From assembly GCF_007746795.1 (NCBI RefSeq), contig NZ_CP036343.1, positions 5,555,357-5,619,356 of the forward strand: a stretch of DNA of 64,000 nucleotides. The letters are read 5' to 3'. The first letter of the stretch is position 1. Each line of letters opens with the position of its first letter. Below the pieces are notes generated by a model, which saw only the letters and a list, made by a program, of their open reading frames with translations, ran no database searches and was not told the DNA's origin. This document shows positions 60,727 to 64,000 of this stretch, piece by piece. This stretch comes from Gimesia algae (GTDB lineage: Bacteria; Planctomycetota; Planctomycetia; Planctomycetales; Planctomycetaceae). The translations under genes and the position numbers were made by a program.

Positions 60727-62094
60727 ATGAGCCAGGCCGTAGGACAGCAGATTGAAGCCGACTTTTTTGCGAAATTCCCTACATCGGCAAAGATGTATCA
60801 GCAGGCGTGCACCCTGTTCCCCAGTGGTGTGACGCACGATGGTCGCTATATGAAGCCGTTTCCGATTTATGTCGACCACGCTCTGGGAGCGCATAAATAC
60901 GATGTGGACGGAAATGACATCATTGACTACTGGAGCGGTCACGGCTCATTGATTCTGGGACACAGCCATCCTGCGATGGTCAAAGCAGTTCAGGAACAGG
61001 TAGCGAAAGGCACCCACTTCGGTGCCTGTCACGAACTCGAACTGGAATGGGGCGAACTGGTTCGTCAACTGGTCCCTTCCTGTGAAATGCTGCGGTTCAC
61101 CAGTAGCGGCACTGAAGCGACGATGATGGCGCTCCGTGTGGCGCGGATTGCAACCGGGAAAACCAAAGTCATCAAGTTCGCCGGTCATTTTCACGGCTGG
61201 CATGATATGTTGACCCAGGCATCAGAACCTCCTCACGATGATAAAACCTACGCGATGCCCGGCGTGACCAATGGCGTCTCTGAGGAACTGATCATCCTGC
61301 GTCCTAACGACCTGGAGCTGGTGGAACGCGCGATTGCCGAACATGACCCGGCCTGTTTGATTATCGAAGCCACCGGCAGCCGCTGGGGTGTGGTTCCACT
61401 CGCAGATGGTTTTCTGCAGGGACTCAGAAAGTTGACGGCTGACAAAGGCGTGCTGATGATCATGGACGAAGTCATCAGCGGATTTCGTGTCGCTCCTGGC
61501 GGCATGCAGGAAGTGCGGGGCATCGTTCCCGATCTGACCTCACTGGCAAAAATTGTAGCCGGCGGTCTGCCCGGTGGCTGCCTGGCGGGTCGTGCCGATC
61601 TGATGCAGGCGATTGCCTTTGATAATCCGTTCGGACAGAAGATGAAACACCCGGGAACATATAACGCCAATCCTCTTTCCGCGGCCGCCGGTATCGCCGT
61701 CTTAAAACAGATCACCGACGGGGAACCCTGTCGCCTGGCAAATGAAAGTGCCGCAAAACTGCGAAAGGGTATGAATGAAGTCCTGACCCGCAAAAATGTG
61801 AACTGGGTAGTCTACGGCCAGTTCTCGATCATCAAAGTCTTCCCCGGTTACGACGGACCGCGGCCCACCGATGATTCCTTCGTGCCTTACGAAAACGACT
61901 TTGATCGACTGGATCGCAAACACGATGCACAACTGGGGCACGCTTTCCGCTGTGCGCTGCTGCTCAACGGCGTCGACTGGTTTGGCTGGGGCGCCATGAC
62001 AACTGCGTCTCACTCGGATGAAGAAATCAAATTTACCGTTAACGCCTTCGAACGTGCCATTGATGCTTTGCGCAATGACGGTTATATCGAGTAG
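60727..62094 (+). CDS. Glutamate-1-semialdehyde aminomutase-like class III aminotransferase
   Basis: A 455-residue PLP-dependent enzyme of the class III aminotransferase family, closest in layout to HemL: GVTHDGRYMKPFPIYVDHALG near the N-terminus, SSGTEATMMALRVAR, HFHGWHD, MDEVISGFRV and the PLP-binding Lys275 in SLAKIVAGGLPGGCLAG. HemL makes 5-aminolevulinate for haem, but HemL-like paralogues with other substrates are frequent, and the C-terminal 100 residues differ from true HemL. No tetrapyrrole gene is adjacent, so the exact substrate is uncertain. Confidence 0.8.
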   Translation: MSQAVGQQIEADFFAKFPTSAKMYQQACTLFPSGVTHDGRYMKPFPIYVDHALGAHKYDVDGNDIIDYWSGHGSLILGHSHPAMVKAVQEQVAKGTHFGACHELELEWGELVRQLVPSCEMLRFTSSGTEATMMALRVARIATGKTKVIKFAGHFHGWHDMLTQASEPPHDDKTYAMPGVTNGVSEELIILRPNDLELVERAIAEHDPACLIIEATGSRWGVVPLADGFLQGLRKLTADKGVLMIMDEVISGFRVAPGGMQEVRGIVPDLTSLAKIVAGGLPGGCLAGRADLMQAIAFDNPFGQKMKHPGTYNANPLSAAAGIAVLKQITDGEPCRLANESAAKLRKGMNEVLTRKNVNWVVYGQFSIIKVFPGYDGPRPTDDSFVPYENDFDRLDRKHDAQLGHAFRCALLLNGVDWFGWGAMTTASHSDEEIKFTVNAFERAIDALRNDGYIE

Positions 62095-62120
62095 AGATCA
62101 AGTCAGGGAGTTTTGAACGC

Positions 62121-62663
62121 GTGGAAGAAATCTGGAAACCAACGCCAGAGCAGTTGGAACAGGCGATTCATAAACAACTTCCCGACCTCATCGAACCGGG
62201 CTTGAAAGCGTTGTTCGTTGGCACGAATCCGGGGCTGTACTCTGCTGCCGTGGGTCATCACTTTGCCCGCCCCGGCAATCGCTTCTGGCCGGCCATGCAT
62301 CGCGGTAAGATTACCGAACGACTCTACTCCCCGTTCGAAGATTATAAACTGCTCGCGCGGGGAGGCGGGTTGACGAACATCGTCAGCCGTGCCTCCAAAC
62401 GGGCAGATGAACTTTCGAAAAAAGAGCTCGACGCAGGGGCTGAGATTCTGACCGAAAAAGTGCTCAAGTTTCGTCCGCAGAAAGTCGTGTTCCTGGGAAT
62501 CACATCCTACCGTAAAGCCTTTAGCAGAAATAAAGCTCAACTGGGACTACAGGATGAGACCATCGGTGATGTGGATATCTGGGTACTCCCCAATCCCAGT
62601 GGACTGAATGCTCACTACCAGATCCCGGAACTCGGGAAAATCTTCGCCAGGATGTGGCAGTAA
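62121..62663 (+). CDS. mug: G:T/U mismatch-specific uracil-DNA glycosylase (Mug/TDG family)
   Basis: A 180-residue DNA glycosylase of the Mug family: LKALFVGTNPGLYSAAVGHHFARPGNRFWP contains the GTNPG catalytic loop (Asn in the Mug position), and LPNPSGLNAHY is the intercalating/product-binding loop. It removes uracil or thymine opposite guanine in double-stranded DNA. Translation begins at GTG 62121, with GGGAG ten bases upstream. It lies 27 bases after the aminotransferase gene in the same direction, but a functional link is unlikely. Confidence 0.9.
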   Translation: MEEIWKPTPEQLEQAIHKQLPDLIEPGLKALFVGTNPGLYSAAVGHHFARPGNRFWPAMHRGKITERLYSPFEDYKLLARGGGLTNIVSRASKRADELSKKELDAGAEILTEKVLKFRPQKVVFLGITSYRKAFSRNKAQLGLQDETIGDVDIWVLPNPSGLNAHYQIPELGKIFARMWQ

Positions 62664-62856
62664 TAGTCACCCTGTTCTACCTATATTACGCGACAGGTAT
62701 TTTTTCCCCGCGGAAGCTTTCTTTCGCTAGGAATTGATTGAATCCCGCGGAATTGTCTCGACGATGAATCTTTCAGGCATAGAGAGATGCTGCGCAAAAA
62801 TCGTCCGCATTTTTTTGAGGTCTTTCGTACGACATCACTTTCGTTCAGGTTGGTTC

Positions 62857-63363
62857 ATGTTTCGTCCTATCCGATTTCGCTGGTCTCAAATCCTGCTGCT
62901 ACTGCTTTCAGTAGCGCTGCTGAGTCAGCAGGGGTGCGTGCATCGGAAGAAGTACAGCCTGTCGAGTATGTGGATGGATTACAATACGCTCAGAGCCCCC
63001 GCCATCTTCTTTGAGAAACGGGAACATTTACCATACAAAGCAAATCAGGTGGCGTTATTTCACTGGCAGTACGGCGTGACGCCTGGTCGTAATGTGAAAT
63101 ACGTCCGCCCCGATCTGGTAGGCGGTGACATGATTGCCGCTTCTCCCTACGATACCGTGATGAATGTGAATGCGGAAGGGGAGCCTTATCCAGCGAATAT
63201 TCAACCCATCCCGGTTGGTGCCGCCAACAGCAGTATGAGCATCGATACGCCGCAGGGAACCATGTTGCCTCAGAAACCGCAGCCAACGAAAGCCCCGATC
63301 AAAAAGAACGCCCGTTTCACGATCGAGACCATTCCGCCTCCCCCTGCTCCTCCGGTTCCATAA
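62857..63363 (+). CDS. Probable lipoprotein of unknown function
   Basis: A 168-residue exported protein. ATG 62857 starts a signal peptide with an LLLLLLSVALL core and the lipobox LSQQGC. The mature part has no recognised domain; its C-terminus is Pro-rich and disordered (ETIPPPPAPPVP). The longer frame from 62734 has no ribosome binding site and is rejected. Its stop lies 12 bases from the end of the convergent gene. Confidence 0.65.
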   Translation: MFRPIRFRWSQILLLLLSVALLSQQGCVHRKKYSLSSMWMDYNTLRAPAIFFEKREHLPYKANQVALFHWQYGVTPGRNVKYVRPDLVGGDMIAASPYDTVMNVNAEGEPYPANIQPIPVGAANSSMSIDTPQGTMLPQKPQPTKAPIKKNARFTIETIPPPPAPPVP

Positions 63364-63375
63364 TCCACAAACCAG

Positions 63376-64000
63376 TTAGCGAGTGACAGGCGAGACGCGT
63401 GGCTTATAGACGGTAATCCAGATGAAGGGTTGCCCGCGTTCATCGATCACCAGTTTACGGGTGAGTCCATCACGGCCGATGGCGTTGCGGATCAGAATCC
63501 CCCAGGTGGTCCTTTTTTTGGAGACGGTGACTTTGATCTGATCCAGGTCGACATCCTTCTTTGCGATAGCATATTCATCGGCGATCATGGGGATGCCTGA
63601 TGCTTTGGATGCCGCCATTAACACATCCCGCAACGGTACGCTATTGAGTTCGACCGGAATCAGTTCGAAATACCGGGGCGCTGTTTTCTGACGTGAGAGT
63701 TTCAGATCCCAGCCAATCGGCCAGGGTGAGTCCGTCGCTTCCCAGGGAGTCACCCGCAGTTCCAGCGAACCGGTGGGCATTCGCAGTGGATAGAACGCAA
63801 GGCCATACTGTTTGAGGGCTATGGCCAGTGCCGTCCCTTTGGCCAGATTCTCCAGATCGGCTTTGATGGTGAGGTCAGGAGAGGCTTCTGCCAGTCGTTT
63901 CTGTGCATCAATGTCAAAGCGTATCGGAAGTGAGTCGGGAAAATCCAGTTTGTCGATGGCCGCTTTTAATGTGAGTCCCTGCACGCTGGCAGGCGATTCC
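63376..64000 (-). CDS. Partial gene: C-terminal part of a secretin-like N-domain protein
   Basis: An open minus-strand frame from the window edge to 63376, 207 codons seen. The internal VQGLTLKAAIDKLDFPDSLPIRFD at its start and VELNSVPLRDVLMAASKASGIPMIADE later each resemble the STN/secretin short domain (L-x2-AL-x2-L-x-G-x2-Y), which occurs in outer-membrane secretins and in planctomycete proteins of unknown role. The true start lies outside the window, so neither length nor full domain order can be given. Confidence 0.6.
   Translation of the reverse strand, partial: ESPASVQGLTLKAAIDKLDFPDSLPIRFDIDAQKRLAEASPDLTIKADLENLAKGTALAIALKQYGLAFYPLRMPTGSLELRVTPWEATDSPWPIGWDLKLSRQKTAPRYFELIPVELNSVPLRDVLMAASKASGIPMIADEYAIAKKDVDLDQIKVTVSKKRTTWGILIRNAIGRDGLTRKLVIDERGQPFIWITVYKPRVSPVTR

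Overview
The window looks like a chromosomal segment of a planctomycete, most like the Gimesia/Planctomyces group. The evidence is a DUF1559 prepilin-like protein followed by a small secreted lipoprotein with a transthyretin-like fold, CPXCG and DUF2293 proteins, a ThrRS with an unusual internal insertion, and mid-range GC content. This assignment rests on gene content only. There are about 70 genes, one tRNA (Val-GAC), no rRNA, no CRISPR array and no recognisable transposase or integrase.

Layout. 0-4.6 kb: two tandem DUF805 membrane proteins, a SET-domain protein, a zinc-ribbon membrane protein and four small genes, one SMI1/KNR4-like and the others unrecognised. 4.6-7.6 kb: a TetR regulator with a carboxymuconolactone-decarboxylase-like protein, a secreted alpha/beta hydrolase and a PNPOx-fold protein; the same 14-bp operator precedes the first two. 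7.6-13 kb: a large outer-membrane protein (inverse-autotransporter-like barrel plus beta-helix), an acyl-carrier/SUMF1 fusion and a PcfJ-like protein. 13.2-15 kb: an FCP1/NIF-type phosphatase, a DUF6193-like protein and a SEC-C miniprotein that appears frameshifted at a T7 run.

15.1-24.7 kb is the most notable part: a co-directional RNA-repair island. It encodes an RNA ligase, an HD-Pnk end-healing enzyme, Hen1 (3'-terminal 2'-O-methyltransferase), three-domain bacterial Pnkp (kinase, phosphatase, ligase), two RlaP-type nucleotidyltransferases and a 130-aa crystallin-J1-like protein, with two unrecognised proteins embedded. Two different end-healing/sealing modules thus sit together with an end-protecting methylase and putative end-extending enzymes.

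25.5-29.4 kb: a divergent arsenic operon (arsR, small membrane protein, two LMW-type arsenate reductases, ACR3 pump, small Cys protein) ending in a decayed arsI/cadI-like pseudogene; two identical-format ArsR boxes are visible. 29.7-33.6 kb: a Tll0287-like haem protein, a quinol-type NO reductase and a cupin, then a convergent ArsR/DUF488 pair. 33.9-42.5 kb: housekeeping and small genes (TspO, UvsE, TPR protein, class I aldolase, phosphatase, PAS-GGDEF-EAL protein). 43-45.4 kb: a MarR regulator with pirin, DoxX and FMN-reductase genes, with two matching 18-bp operators. 47.4-55.3 kb: a Cus-like heavy-metal efflux operon (TolC, Cys-rich secreted protein, CusB-like, CusA-like). 55.6-64 kb: MscL with an added zinc ribbon, DUF1559, lipoprotein, tRNA-Val, thrS, a HemL-like aminotransferase, Mug glycosylase, a lipoprotein and a truncated gene at the edge.

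A dispersed, imperfectly palindromic element of about 90-100 bp occurs three times (about 2600, 26503 and 47358). One copy supplies the last 20 codons of the small ars-operon gene and another supplies the stop codon of the cusA-like gene.
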